64,000 nucleotides of DNA from Lacrimispora sphenoides (GCF_900105215.1 NZ_FOIP01000001.1:2130001-2194000); one strand, 5' to 3'. Shown: positions 44,447 through 53,206, counted from the first letter of the stretch. The notes: generated by a model not told the origin, from the sequence alone. A program made the numbers and translations.

Positions 44447-45865
44447 ATGATTAAGGATAATCAGAAAAAATTAAATGGGTTTCATGTAGTACTGGATGGA
44501 CTGGTCATTGTAATATCCTATGTATTTGCCTGGCTGCTTCTTTTACTGGGAAACCGGTTGTTCAGCCCTTATAAACAGGTTTTAAAGCCACAGTACTATT
44601 TTGCGGCGCTTCTTATCATATTACCGGCTTATCTGCTGCTTTACGGCCTATTCCATTTGTATGCCCCAAAAAGAGTTCAGGAGAGGCGGTATGAGTTCGC
44701 CAATATCTGCAAGGCCAATCTCCTGGGAGTTCTGCTTTTTGCTCTGATCCTGTTCCTGGCTAAAAAGAATCCTTATTTAAGTCAGTTCTCTACCAGGATG
44801 GTATTTTATTTTTTTGCTATCAATATAACCCTGGAGACAGCCGTTCGGAATATGCTCCGTTCGATGCTCCGCTCCATGCGCTCCAAGGGCTACAATCAGA
44901 AGCACATCCTTTTGATTGGTTACAGCCGTGCGGCGGAAGGCTTCATAGACAGAGTTCGGGTGAATCCTGAATGGGGCTATCAGGTCAAGGGGATCCTTGA
45001 CGACACTAAGGAATGGGGAACCGGATACAAGGGAATCAATGTCATCGGCAAGGTTCGTGATTTAGATGAGATCCTTGCGTTAAATTCTCTTGATGAAATC
45101 GCCATTACTTTAAGTATCAAAGAATATGCGAATTTGGAAGGAATCGTGGCTTCCTGTGAAAAATCAGGTGTCCATACAAAATTTATACCGGACTATAATA
45201 ACATGATACCTACAAGGCCCTTTATCGAGGACTTACAGGGCCTGCCAGTAGTTAACATCCGCCGGGTACCCCTTACGGATACGGTAAATGCCCTGGTGAA
45301 ACGGATGGTGGACATTTTTGGAGCCTCCGTTGCTCTGGTCTTATTTTCTCCTGTCATGCTTATTACAGCAGTTCTTATCAAGCTGACTGCTCCGGGACCG
45401 CTTATTTACAAACAGGAGAGAGTGGGTCTTCATAACAGATCGTTTCCTATGTATAAATTCCGTTCCATGGTAGTGCAGACCGCCACAGAGGAAAAAACAA
45501 AATGGACGACACCCCATGATTCCCGTGTGACGCCTGTAGGGCGTTTTATCAGGAAAACAAGCATTGATGAAATGCCCCAGTTCATTAATGTCCTTCGTGG
45601 AGACATGAGCCTGGTGGGGCCAAGGCCGGAAAGGCCTCTCTTTGTTGAGAAGTTTAAAGAGGAGATCCCCCGCTATATGATCAAGCATCAGGTCCGTCCA
45701 GGTATCACCGGCTGGGCCCAGGTGAACGGTTACCGGGGCGACACATCCATCACAAAAAGAATTGAACACGATTTGTATTACATCGAAAACTGGACCCTGG
45801 GATTTGATTTTAAGATTTTGTTTCTTACCATATTCAAAGGGTTTATCAATAAAAATGCGTATTGA
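44447..45865 (+). CDS. Undecaprenyl-phosphate sugar phosphotransferase (chain initiation)
   Basis: A 472-residue WcaJ-type enzyme with four N-terminal membrane helices, a CoA-binding-like nucleotide fold (HILLIGYSRAAEGFIDRVRV), one more membrane segment (DIFGASVALVLFSPVMLITA) and the C-terminal sugar transferase domain (YKQERVGLHNRSFPMYKFRS, DEMPQFINVLRGDMSLVGPR, PGITGWAQVNGYRGDTS). It moves hexose-1-phosphate to the lipid carrier. ATG 44447 is ten bases after GGAAGG; ATG 44429 is an alternative. It is probably the initiator of this locus, while 17715 encodes another. Confidence 0.9.
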   Translation: MIKDNQKKLNGFHVVLDGLVIVISYVFAWLLLLLGNRLFSPYKQVLKPQYYFAALLIILPAYLLLYGLFHLYAPKRVQERRYEFANICKANLLGVLLFALILFLAKKNPYLSQFSTRMVFYFFAINITLETAVRNMLRSMLRSMRSKGYNQKHILLIGYSRAAEGFIDRVRVNPEWGYQVKGILDDTKEWGTGYKGINVIGKVRDLDEILALNSLDEIAITLSIKEYANLEGIVASCEKSGVHTKFIPDYNNMIPTRPFIEDLQGLPVVNIRRVPLTDTVNALVKRMVDIFGASVALVLFSPVMLITAVLIKLTAPGPLIYKQERVGLHNRSFPMYKFRSMVVQTATEEKTKWTTPHDSRVTPVGRFIRKTSIDEMPQFINVLRGDMSLVGPRPERPLFVEKFKEEIPRYMIKHQVRPGITGWAQVNGYRGDTSITKRIEHDLYYIENWTLGFDFKILFLTIFKGFINKNAY

Positions 45866-45901
45866 TACTGGATACGACACGATTAGGATGAGGTTAAATA
45901 A

Positions 45902-48145
45902 ATGAGAAATGAATTTGACGATGAAGTAGGCCGCGAGGATATTAGGAAAAGAAAGCGCGGTTTCAACTCAAAACCAGATCCGTCTGATGAAGATTACTAC
46001 CTGGATGATGATTATGAAAATTATCAGGAACAGAAATACGACAGGTCAAATCAGGCAGCAGACGGTCATGATTTACCAAAAAAGGCTGATGATGCGTCTG
46101 TAAGGAGAGGCGGGACTGGGGAAAGAACCAGGAGCGCTGACCGGTTCAGACAATCATCCGGTGACGGCCAGGCAGCCTTTCGAGGACAGTCCTCATCGGT
46201 CGCCGGTCCAGGTAAAAGTCATGGAGCAGCGGGAAAACGAGCTGCTTCAGGAGATAGCCAAAGAGCAGCGGGAGGCCGTGCTGCTTCAGGAGATGGCCAA
46301 AGAGCAGCGGGAGGCCGTGCTGCTTCAGGAGATAGCCAAAGAGCAGCGGGAAACCGTGTTTCTTCAGGAGATGGCCAGAGAGCAGCGGCAAACCGTGCTG
46401 CCGCAAGTATTAGCCAGGGAGCGACGGTAAGCCGGACTGCTTCAGGAAATAGCCAGAGAACATCAGGAGGCAGGGCTGCCTTAGAAAACGGCCAGGGAAC
46501 TGCCGGAAGCCGGACTTCTTCGGGAAATAGCCAGAGTTCATCAAGAGGCCAGATTGTCATTGGAGACGGCGGCACAAAGCAGCAGCAGAGAGTGCCGGGA
46601 CAGGATAAAAATGTGGCAGCCAGCCGGTCAGCGGCTCAGGCTGGAAAAAAGAGAAAAATCAGACGTATCATTCTTATGGTGGTTCTTGAAATCTTTACAC
46701 TGGCAGGAATTTTCGCCTATGCTTATGTAGCCAGACTGATGGGATCCATCCAAAGACCAGATGATTTTAATAAAAACCAGGTAAGCAATGATATCCTGTC
46801 TCCTATACAGAAACAGCATATGACCGGTTATCGCACCATCGCCATATTTGGTCTTGACGGCCGTGATGGGAATATCAATAAAGGAAGTAACTCTGATTTA
46901 ATTATGATTTGTAATATTAACAGAGATACGGGTGAGATCAGGCTTGTATCCGTCTACCGTGATACATACATGAGTATTGGAGAAGGATATTCTTATAATA
47001 AGATAAATGCCGCCTATGCCAATGGGGGAGCCGCACAGGCTCTGGCTGCCCTCAACCGGGATCTGGATCTGGATATCACGGAATTCGTTACCTTTAACTG
47101 GAAATCGGTAGCTGACGGAATCAATATGCTTGGCGGTGTAGACATTGAAATTACCAAACCAGAATTTCGTTACATCAATTCCTTTATCACAGAAACTGTG
47201 AAAGAAACAGGTGTGCCTTCGGTTCATTTAAAGTCAGCAGGAATGAATCATTTAGATGGTGTGCAGGCAGTTGCCTATGCCAGACTGAGAAAAATGGATA
47301 CTGACTTTCAAAGAACAGAGCGCCAGCGCCTTGTCATTGAAAAAACCTTTGAAAAAGCAAAGAAGGCCGACCTTGGACTGCTTAACAGGATCTTGTTGAT
47401 GGAGGTAGATCAGATAGGATCAAACCTTACCTTTAGCGACTTTACGGAGCTGCTTTTGGATATCGGCAAGTATCATATCGGCAAAACAGGTGGTTTTCCA
47501 TTTACCCGCGGTGATATGACGGTAGGAAAAAGAGGAGACTGCGTAATTCCTCAGACCTTGGAATCCAATGTTACCGAACTCCATAAACTTCTTTTTGATA
47601 AGGAAAACTATGAGCCTTCGGATATGGTTAAAAAAATAAGCGCTAAAATTGCCGCTGATACCGGCATGTATAAACAAGGGAGCACCTCAACCAACGGCAC
47701 GAAAGACGATGATACAAAGAAGCCCACAGAAACGACGAAACCGGAGAAAACCACTGCTGCAGAAGAATCTTCCGCACAAGAAGATTCAACAGGAGCTACG
47801 GATGGAAGCGGAAAACCAGGAAAGCCTACGGACTCCTCAGAAAGCAGTACGGGTGAGACCAAGGAAACCAGGCCTGGGGAATCAAAGCCTTCAGAAACCA
47901 CGACAGGATCAACGAAGCCAGGGGAAACAAAGCCTTTACCTTCAACCAGTGAACAGGAGACTACATCTCCTCATGGACCAGGACCAGGCCAGACAACAGC
48001 ACCTAACGAGACAACGGCTCCGCAGACAACCTCAGCAGGACCGGGCGGAGGACCGGGAGAAACAACTGCATCCCATCCTTCCAACCCGACGACTGGCGGG
48101 AATTCGGATGTTCCGATTGTGGTTCAGCCCCCAACCAATAATTGA
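45902..48145 (+). CDS. LytR-CpsA-Psr (LCP) protein with long disordered ends
   Basis: A 747-residue type II membrane protein. Residues 1-250 are a cytoplasmic low-complexity region that includes eight or so copies of a 13-residue repeat (consensus RAASGDSQRAAGG, about 112-220). A membrane helix follows (IILMVVLEIFTLAGIFAYAY). The LCP domain is at about 300-500: TIAIFGLDGRDGNINKGSNS, VSVYRDTYMSI with the key arginine, and ARLRKMDTDFQRTERQR. The last 180 residues are threonine/serine/proline-rich. LCP enzymes join lipid-linked polymers to peptidoglycan, so this fits as the attachment enzyme of the locus. Confidence 0.9.
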   Translation: MRNEFDDEVGREDIRKRKRGFNSKPDPSDEDYYLDDDYENYQEQKYDRSNQAADGHDLPKKADDASVRRGGTGERTRSADRFRQSSGDGQAAFRGQSSSVAGPGKSHGAAGKRAASGDSQRAAGGRAASGDGQRAAGGRAASGDSQRAAGNRVSSGDGQRAAANRAAASISQGATVSRTASGNSQRTSGGRAALENGQGTAGSRTSSGNSQSSSRGQIVIGDGGTKQQQRVPGQDKNVAASRSAAQAGKKRKIRRIILMVVLEIFTLAGIFAYAYVARLMGSIQRPDDFNKNQVSNDILSPIQKQHMTGYRTIAIFGLDGRDGNINKGSNSDLIMICNINRDTGEIRLVSVYRDTYMSIGEGYSYNKINAAYANGGAAQALAALNRDLDLDITEFVTFNWKSVADGINMLGGVDIEITKPEFRYINSFITETVKETGVPSVHLKSAGMNHLDGVQAVAYARLRKMDTDFQRTERQRLVIEKTFEKAKKADLGLLNRILLMEVDQIGSNLTFSDFTELLLDIGKYHIGKTGGFPFTRGDMTVGKRGDCVIPQTLESNVTELHKLLFDKENYEPSDMVKKISAKIAADTGMYKQGSTSTNGTKDDDTKKPTETTKPEKTTAAEESSAQEDSTGATDGSGKPGKPTDSSESSTGETKETRPGESKPSETTTGSTKPGETKPLPSTSEQETTSPHGPGPGQTTAPNETTAPQTTSAGPGGGPGETTASHPSNPTTGGNSDVPIVVQPPTNN
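46232..46545 (+). repeat. 39-bp tandem repeat inside the LCP gene
   Basis: About eight in-frame 39-bp units encode the 13-residue repeats. The first three are nearly identical at DNA level; later ones have drifted (RTASGNSQRTSGG, RTSSGNSQSSSRG). Because 39 is divisible by three, other frames also stay open here and give spurious proteins. Confidence 0.85.
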
Positions 48146-48167
48146 TTAAGTAAATAAAAGATGAATA

Positions 48168-48221
48168 CCCCGCAGACAGGGCTTTGACGATAAAAAAGGC
48201 CGCTGATGCGGGGATTTTTTT
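48168..48221 (+). terminator. Terminator of the second glycan locus
   Basis: CCCCGCA (48168-48174) pairs with TGCGGGG (48207-48213) and a T run follows. It lies 23 bases after the LCP gene. Confidence 0.78.
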
Positions 48222-48326
48222 CTTTTCACATATTCAATATAATTTTATCACAAAATGGTCACAATTCATTGATAGACTCTGATTATCAAAAGAAATAACA
48301 GGTATACATGAAAGGAGATAGATTCT

Positions 48327-49808
48327 ATGTATGACGAAGATGAGAAAAAAGACACAGGCCGCATGAATCCTGAAGAGCATAAAGAAGAAGCTGTTACCAC
48401 AAATTTTATTATGAGGGATCCGGATTTAGAAAAAACCAGTGCCCAGGATTCCGAAAGCAGCAGCCAGCCTCAGCCCCAGCCCCAGACTCACAGCTCTTAT
48501 GAAGCGCAGCAGGATATTCCTCATTATCAGGAATACCAGTACCACAGGGCAGCAGGGCAAAATGAATTCCAGGAGGAAGCAATGCCTAAGAAAAAAGGCG
48601 GCTTTGCAAAGAAGGCAGCCGGCCTTGTTGGAGGAGCACTTGTCTTTGGTGTGGTTGCCGGAAGCACCATGGTTGGGATCAACTGGGCAGCCGGAGCTTA
48701 TGGAAGTAAAAACCCTGTGGAGATCAGCCAGGCGGAAACCATTCCCTCTTCCACCAGCGATTCAGGAGTCCAGGCGTCAAACACTTCCAGCATTACCGCC
48801 GCTAATGATGTTTCAGCCATCGTAGACAAAGCCATGCCATCCGTAGTTGCAATTACCAGCAAGATGGTTTATGAAAGCCAGACTTGGTTCGGCCCTATGC
48901 AGAGAGAAGGGGTTGGCAGCGGCTCCGGTATCGTTGTCGGCAAGAACGACGATGAACTTTTAATCGTAACGAATAACCATGTCGTACAGGGAGCAGAGGA
49001 ATTAAAGGTTACATTTATTGACGAGGTAGCCGTAGATGCTTCCATTAAGGGTACAGATGCAGACAGTGACTTAGCAGTGATCGCAGTTCCGTTAAAAAAT
49101 ATTTCTTCAGATACATTATCAAAGATTGCGATTGCCTCTCTTGGAACTTCCGATAACTTAAAGGTAGGTCAGGGAGTTGTCGCCATCGGCAATGCTCTTG
49201 GTTATGGACAGTCCGTAACCGTTGGTTATGTCAGCGCACTTGACCGCTCCGTACAGACAGAGGATGGCACAAGCCGTGATCTGCTTCAGACCGATGCAGC
49301 CATTAATCCCGGTAACAGCGGCGGCGCTCTGTTAAATATGCGCGGCGAGGTGGTCGGTATTAATTCAGCCAAATATTCTTCTACTGAAGTAGAGGGTATG
49401 GGCTATGCGATCCCCATTTCCAAGGCTCAGGATATCATTGATAACTTGATGACCAGAAAGACCAGAACTCAGGTCACCGATGCAAACCAGGGATATTTAG
49501 GTATCCAGTGCAAGAATATTGATGCAGTCACAAGCCAGCAGCTTGGTATGCCTCAGGGCGTGTTCATCTATAAGATCGTAGAAGGCGGAGCTGCTTCCAA
49601 GTCTGAACTGCGGGAAAAAGATATTATTACCAAGTTTGACGGCCAGGGAATTAAGACTTACGATGACCTGACAAACATGCTTAAATATTATGAAGGAGGA
49701 ACCACCGTGACTCTTACTGTCCAGTCTGTTGAAAACGGACAGTATGTGGAAAGGAATGTAGATATTACGCTCGGCAACAGGCCGGCAGAGGTTCCGCAGC
49801 AGGGTTAA
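48327..49808 (+). CDS. HtrA/DegP-type membrane serine protease
   Basis: A 493-residue protease. The N-terminal 90 residues are polar and disordered with QPQPQPQ, then comes one membrane helix (AAGLVGGALVFGVVAGSTMV) and a trypsin-like domain. The catalytic triad is visible as His218 (TNNHVVQGAE), Asp248 (DADSDLAVI) and Ser331 (NPGNSGGALLN). A PDZ domain follows from about 395 (GYLGIQCKNIDAVTSQQLGM, then VEGGAASKSELREKDIITKF). It acts outside the membrane in removing misfolded proteins. It is a single-gene unit with an AAAGGAGA ribosome site and its own terminator. Confidence 0.93.
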   Translation: MYDEDEKKDTGRMNPEEHKEEAVTTNFIMRDPDLEKTSAQDSESSSQPQPQPQTHSSYEAQQDIPHYQEYQYHRAAGQNEFQEEAMPKKKGGFAKKAAGLVGGALVFGVVAGSTMVGINWAAGAYGSKNPVEISQAETIPSSTSDSGVQASNTSSITAANDVSAIVDKAMPSVVAITSKMVYESQTWFGPMQREGVGSGSGIVVGKNDDELLIVTNNHVVQGAEELKVTFIDEVAVDASIKGTDADSDLAVIAVPLKNISSDTLSKIAIASLGTSDNLKVGQGVVAIGNALGYGQSVTVGYVSALDRSVQTEDGTSRDLLQTDAAINPGNSGGALLNMRGEVVGINSAKYSSTEVEGMGYAIPISKAQDIIDNLMTRKTRTQVTDANQGYLGIQCKNIDAVTSQQLGMPQGVFIYKIVEGGAASKSELREKDIITKFDGQGIKTYDDLTNMLKYYEGGTTVTLTVQSVENGQYVERNVDITLGNRPAEVPQQG

Positions 49809-49821
49809 GAAGAATAAAGTC

Positions 49822-49859
49822 TCTCCAGGTTCATTGATTGGGCCTGGGGAGAATTTTTT
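49822..49859 (+). terminator. Terminator after the HtrA gene
   Basis: TCTCCAGG pairs with CCTGGGGAGA with a small bulge, followed by TTTTTT. It lies 14 bases past the stop. Confidence 0.75.
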
Positions 49860-49932
49860 GTACTTAAAAATGGGCCGGCTCAATGTATTTTATAATAGCT
49901 TATAAAAAAGATGGCTATTTTTTCAAATATGC

Positions 49933-49987
49933 TTGACAAATGCAGGTGTTTCCAGTATTGTAATATGTAGTTAGTTATTGCTAACCA
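49933..49987 (+). promoter_or_regulatory. Promoter with palindromic operator, copy 1
   Basis: TTGACA (49933-49938) and TATTGT (49956-49961) are 17 bases apart. At the expected transcription start lies TAGTTAG-N6-CTAACCA (49968-49987), an inverted repeat also found at 50123-50142. A repressor bound there would block initiation. The 135 bases between the two copies hold no clear gene, only a stem at about 50004-50038 (CCTTCTTCTTA with TAAGAGAGGAAGG). Confidence 0.68.
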
Positions 49988-50122
49988 CACACAAAACCAG
50001 CGGCCCTTCTTCTTACCGGATATCATAAGAGAGGAAGGCTGTTTGCCCTTACAAGCGGGGGATATGGTGTTTGATTTCTTTTACTAATTCACAGCGTCTT
50101 CGGGCGCATATCTTTTCATACA

Positions 50123-50142
50123 TAGTTAGCGTAGACTAACTA
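50123..50142 (+). promoter_or_regulatory. Palindromic operator, copy 2
   Basis: TAGTTAG-CGTAGA-CTAACTA has perfect seven-base arms, the same architecture and spacing as copy 1. It ends 19 bases before the ATG of the DUF2325 gene, next to its ribosome site. The half site resembles boxes bound by DtxR-family metal-dependent repressors, but the binding protein is not proven. Confidence 0.7.
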
Positions 50143-50161
50143 AGGGATTGGAGGTAATTGC

Positions 50162-50443
50162 ATGAGCGTAGTTATCGTTGGAGGAAATGAGTGCATGGTA
50201 CGCCAATATAAAGAACTATGCAAGGAATACAGCTGTTGCGCAAAGGTCTTTACAGAGTTAAAAGGCGGGATGAAAAATAAAATCGGCAAGCCTGATTTGC
50301 TGGTGCTTTTTACCAGTACCATGTCCCATAAAATGGTTCGCTGTGCATTAAGTGAGACAAAGGGACTGGATACCATAATCGCCCGTTCCCATTCCAGCTC
50401 CATGTCGGCGCTGAAAAATATTCTGGTAGAACACGTCGGATAG
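50162..50443 (+). CDS. DUF2325 protein
   Basis: A 93-residue protein of the DUF2325 family. It opens SVVIVGGNECMVRQYKELCK, a Rossmann-like start, and has LVLFTSTMSHKMVRCAL and IARSHSSSMSALKNIL, the usual second half with its conserved serines and histidine. The family has no settled function. GGAGGT precedes the start, and the next gene follows in 12 bases. Its control by the palindromes upstream suggests a role in metal or redox response. Confidence 0.82.
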   Translation: MSVVIVGGNECMVRQYKELCKEYSCCAKVFTELKGGMKNKIGKPDLLVLFTSTMSHKMVRCALSETKGLDTIIARSHSSSMSALKNILVEHVG

Positions 50444-50454
50444 GAGGGAGCAAT

Positions 50455-51006
50455 ATGTCAGAAGAAATGCTGATCAGGCACTGTGCACCGACACTTGCCG
50501 GGATAAAAACGGGGAGTTTGTTTTCCTGCCCTTGCCGTTCCAAAGAAGAAATCCAAAATGAGGTGAGGCGGCTAAACCGTGTGCTTGCGCCAAAAGGGAT
50601 CCGGGTTTTACCGCTGCGCTATTACAAACAGAGGGCTTTGATCTACCTCTATCGTCCCAGCCACTTAAAACGGGATCTGTCAGATGGGTATGCTTCTGCC
50701 TTGCTGAAGCAATATGGCTATTCCTTTGAAAACTCCCAGCGCTGTGTGGTTCAGCTTGTGAACAGGCTGCGCACCTGCTCTGGATTTCCTCATGAAATTG
50801 GCTTGTTTCTTGGCTATCCGCCGGAGGACGTTCAAGGCTTCATCGACAACAAGGCCTGTCACTGTAAATGCATCGGATGCTGGAAGGTATACGGCGACGA
50901 GGAAAAAGCGGTACAAACCTTTAATCGATATAAAAAATGTACGGAAACCTATTTTGCACAGTGGTCAAAAGGCACAGCTGTTGAACGGCTCGCAGTAGCC
51001 GTTTGA
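50455..51006 (+). CDS. DUF3793 protein
   Basis: A 183-residue member of DUF3793. The start (LIRHCAPTLAGIKTGSLFSC) is the family signature. PHEIGLFLGYPPEDVQGFID in the second half, and a cysteine cluster ending in CHCKCIGCWKVYGDE around residues 139-152, are also characteristic. The cysteines may bind a metal or cluster. Its function is not known. In clostridia it is repeatedly found next to flavodoxins and iron-uptake genes, from memory. It starts after AGGAGGG. Confidence 0.83.
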   Translation: MSEEMLIRHCAPTLAGIKTGSLFSCPCRSKEEIQNEVRRLNRVLAPKGIRVLPLRYYKQRALIYLYRPSHLKRDLSDGYASALLKQYGYSFENSQRCVVQLVNRLRTCSGFPHEIGLFLGYPPEDVQGFIDNKACHCKCIGCWKVYGDEEKAVQTFNRYKKCTETYFAQWSKGTAVERLAVAV

Positions 51007-51043
51007 TATAGAAGGATTAATTGAGAAAGGTTGGTTATACATC

Positions 51044-51469
51044 ATGAGTAAAATTGCAGTAGTTTATTGGAGTGGAACCGGAAACACCGAAGCAATGGCA
51101 GATGCTGTATTGGAGGGAGTAAAAGAAAAGGGTGCAGACGGGGTCATACTCACCCCTTCCGAATTTGAAGCTTCCATGATTGATTCTCTGGATGCCATTG
51201 CATTTGGCTGCTCCGCCATGGGGGCGGAAGTTTTGGAGGAGAGTGAATTTGAACCTATGTTTTCTTCCTGCCTATCTAAGCTTCCAGGAAAAAAGATTGC
51301 CCTGTTCGGTTCCTATGGTTGGGGCGACGGCGAATGGATGCGCTCCTGGGAAAAGACCTGCGAAGACGCGGGTGTGGAGCTTGCTTACGATAGTGTGATC
51401 TGCAATGAAGCGCCTGACGGAGAGGCTGCAGCAGCTTGCAAAGCACTGGGGGCGGCTCTGGCGGAATAG
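51044..51469 (+). CDS. Flavodoxin
   Basis: A 141-residue short-chain flavodoxin. The FMN phosphate loop is WSGTGNTEAMADAV (residues 9-22). FGCSAMGAEVLEESEFEPMF and LFGSYGWGDGEWMRSW give the two flavin-stacking loops, with Trp near the isoalloxazine. It carries electrons in place of ferredoxin, commonly under iron limitation. It follows DUF2325 and DUF3793 with 37 bases between, and likely belongs to the same unit. A terminator lies just after. Confidence 0.93.
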   Translation: MSKIAVVYWSGTGNTEAMADAVLEGVKEKGADGVILTPSEFEASMIDSLDAIAFGCSAMGAEVLEESEFEPMFSSCLSKLPGKKIALFGSYGWGDGEWMRSWEKTCEDAGVELAYDSVICNEAPDGEAAAACKALGAALAE

Positions 51470-51509
51470 GGAAATGTATTACATAGAACTGGCAATCATT
51501 CAATTAATT

Positions 51510-51552
51510 GCGCTGAGTACTTATTTTTAGAGTATTCAGCGCTATATTTTTG
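51510..51552 (+). terminator. Terminator after the flavodoxin gene
   Basis: Twelve-base arms GCGCTGAGTACT and AGTATTCAGCGC (one mismatch) surround a nine-base loop and are followed by TATATTTTT. Confidence 0.85.
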
Positions 51553-51623
51553 CATATTGGTTTGCTGTTTTACGATCATATGAATTTCAACTCATTAAAA
51601 AAATCTAAATTCCTGGCCCGCAC

Positions 51624-51652
51624 TTGTAAGAGACTTTTAAATGCTTTATAAT
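51624..51652 (+). promoter_or_regulatory. Promoter of clpX
   Basis: TTGTAA (51624-51629) and TATAAT (51647-51652), 17 bases apart, 45 bases upstream of the TTG start. Confidence 0.72.
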
Positions 51653-51697
51653 AATCTGGTATGCGGTGCATAATTACAGATAGAAGGAGATTACAAT

Positions 51698-53131
51698 TTG
51701 GACGAGAAAGATTTTCCGGAAGAGAAAATGGAAGATACAGTTGCCCGCGGCACTGACAGCGGCAAAAAGAAAAAAGACGAAGATGAGTATGAAAAAGTCT
51801 GCTATGTCTGCCGCAGGCCAGAGAATGTGACAGGACCTATGGTTTCCATGCCCGGAGGCATGAATCTGTGTCATGATTGTATGCAGAAAGCATTTGATTC
51901 CGTAACACAGGGCGGATTTGATATAACTAAGATTCAGAATATGCCTTATATGAATTTGAATTTCAGCGATTTGGGAAGCTTAGACAAAAAAGATCTTGAG
52001 ATACCTAATAAGCAGAGGGTGAAAAAGAGATCGGAAAAGGAGCCAGGGCAGGCACTTAATTTAAAAGATATTCCGGCACCTCATGTGATCCGGAGGAAGT
52101 TAGATGAATATGTCATCGGCCAGGAACAGGCCAAAAAGGTGATTTCCGTAGCAGTTTATAATCATTACAAAAGGGTTTATCTGGCGGATTCCAAAAAGGG
52201 GGATGAGGAAGGGAATGTTCAGATAGAAAAATCTAACATTTTAATGATCGGTCCTACCGGAAGCGGAAAAACCTACCTGGTTAAAACCCTGGCAAAGCTT
52301 CTTGACGTTCCCCTGGCCATTGCCGATGCCACTTCTCTTACAGAGGCCGGATACATAGGCGATGACATAGAGAGTGTGGTTTCCAAATTGCTTGCGGCGG
52401 CTGATAATGATGTGGAAAAGGCGGAGCGTGGCATTATTTTTATTGACGAAATTGATAAAATTGCAAAAAAGAAGAACACCAGCAGCAGGGATGTAAGCGG
52501 AGAGTCTGTTCAGCAGGAGCTATTAAAGCTGTTAGAGGGGAGCAGTGTGGAGGTCCCGGTGGGCTCAAACCAGAAAAATGCTCTCACTCCAATGACAGCG
52601 GTGAGCACCGAAAACATCTTGTTCATCTGTGGAGGAGCGTTCCCGGACTTAGAAGATATTATCAGAGAGCGGCTGAAGGAAAAGTCATCCATTGGTTTTT
52701 CCGCAGAATTAAAAGACCGGTTCGAGAAGGATCCCAATATCCTGTCTCACGTGACCAATGAGGATTTACGCAAGTTCGGTATGATTCCTGAATTTTTAGG
52801 CCGCCTGCCCATTTCGGTAACCCTGGAATCGTTAGATAAGGAGCTTCTGGTCCGTGTTTTAAAAGAACCGAAGAATGCTATTTTAAAACAGTATAAAAAG
52901 CTTTTAGAGCTTGATGAGGTGAATCTGGTATTTGAGGATGAGGCACTTGAATGGATCGCGGAAGAAGCTCTTAAGAAAAAGACAGGAGCAAGAGCCCTAA
53001 GAGCCATTATAGAAAATTTCATGCTTGATATCATGTATGAGGTTCCTAAGGATCCCAACATTGGATCAGTGGTCATAACGAGGGCTTACTTAGATAAGAA
53101 TGGCGGTCCTCTCATTCAGATGAGATGTTAA
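51698..53131 (+). CDS. clpX: ClpX-like ATP-dependent protease ATPase subunit
   Basis: A 477-residue AAA+ unfoldase. It has the N-terminal zinc finger of ClpX (CYVCRRPENV and LCHDCM, about 30-65), Walker A (GPTGSGKT, about 185-192), the GYIG pore loop, Walker B (IIFIDEIDK), an IGF-type ClpP-contact loop (SSIGFSAELKD) and the C-terminal sensor-2 region (KKTGARALRAIIENFMLD). It unfolds tagged proteins and feeds them to ClpP. It is longer than the usual 420-430 residues, mostly through an extended, charged N-terminus and linker. The start is TTG 51698, nine bases after AAGGAG. No clpP gene lies beside it, so it may be a second copy. Confidence 0.9.
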   Translation: MDEKDFPEEKMEDTVARGTDSGKKKKDEDEYEKVCYVCRRPENVTGPMVSMPGGMNLCHDCMQKAFDSVTQGGFDITKIQNMPYMNLNFSDLGSLDKKDLEIPNKQRVKKRSEKEPGQALNLKDIPAPHVIRRKLDEYVIGQEQAKKVISVAVYNHYKRVYLADSKKGDEEGNVQIEKSNILMIGPTGSGKTYLVKTLAKLLDVPLAIADATSLTEAGYIGDDIESVVSKLLAAADNDVEKAERGIIFIDEIDKIAKKKNTSSRDVSGESVQQELLKLLEGSSVEVPVGSNQKNALTPMTAVSTENILFICGGAFPDLEDIIRERLKEKSSIGFSAELKDRFEKDPNILSHVTNEDLRKFGMIPEFLGRLPISVTLESLDKELLVRVLKEPKNAILKQYKKLLELDEVNLVFEDEALEWIAEEALKKKTGARALRAIIENFMLDIMYEVPKDPNIGSVVITRAYLDKNGGPLIQMRC

Positions 53132-53206
53132 TGAAGCGGGAATTGCTGGGCAAGGGATAAAAAATACAAAAGAGTGGAGATAATAAGGACGGAAGGAGTG
53201 TGGGTT

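Noticed and set aside
46161..46430. Overlapping open frames in the LCP repeat region on both strands, including a KEQREAVLLQE-type repeat protein
   Set aside because: The 39-bp repeat keeps all frames open. These frames lack ribosome sites, while the LCP frame joins smoothly to a membrane helix and catalytic domain.
50064..50087. Seven-codon leader peptide MVFDFFY before the DUF2325 gene
   Set aside because: It has a G-rich stretch ahead, but no attenuator structure or repeated codons. A chance frame is as likely.
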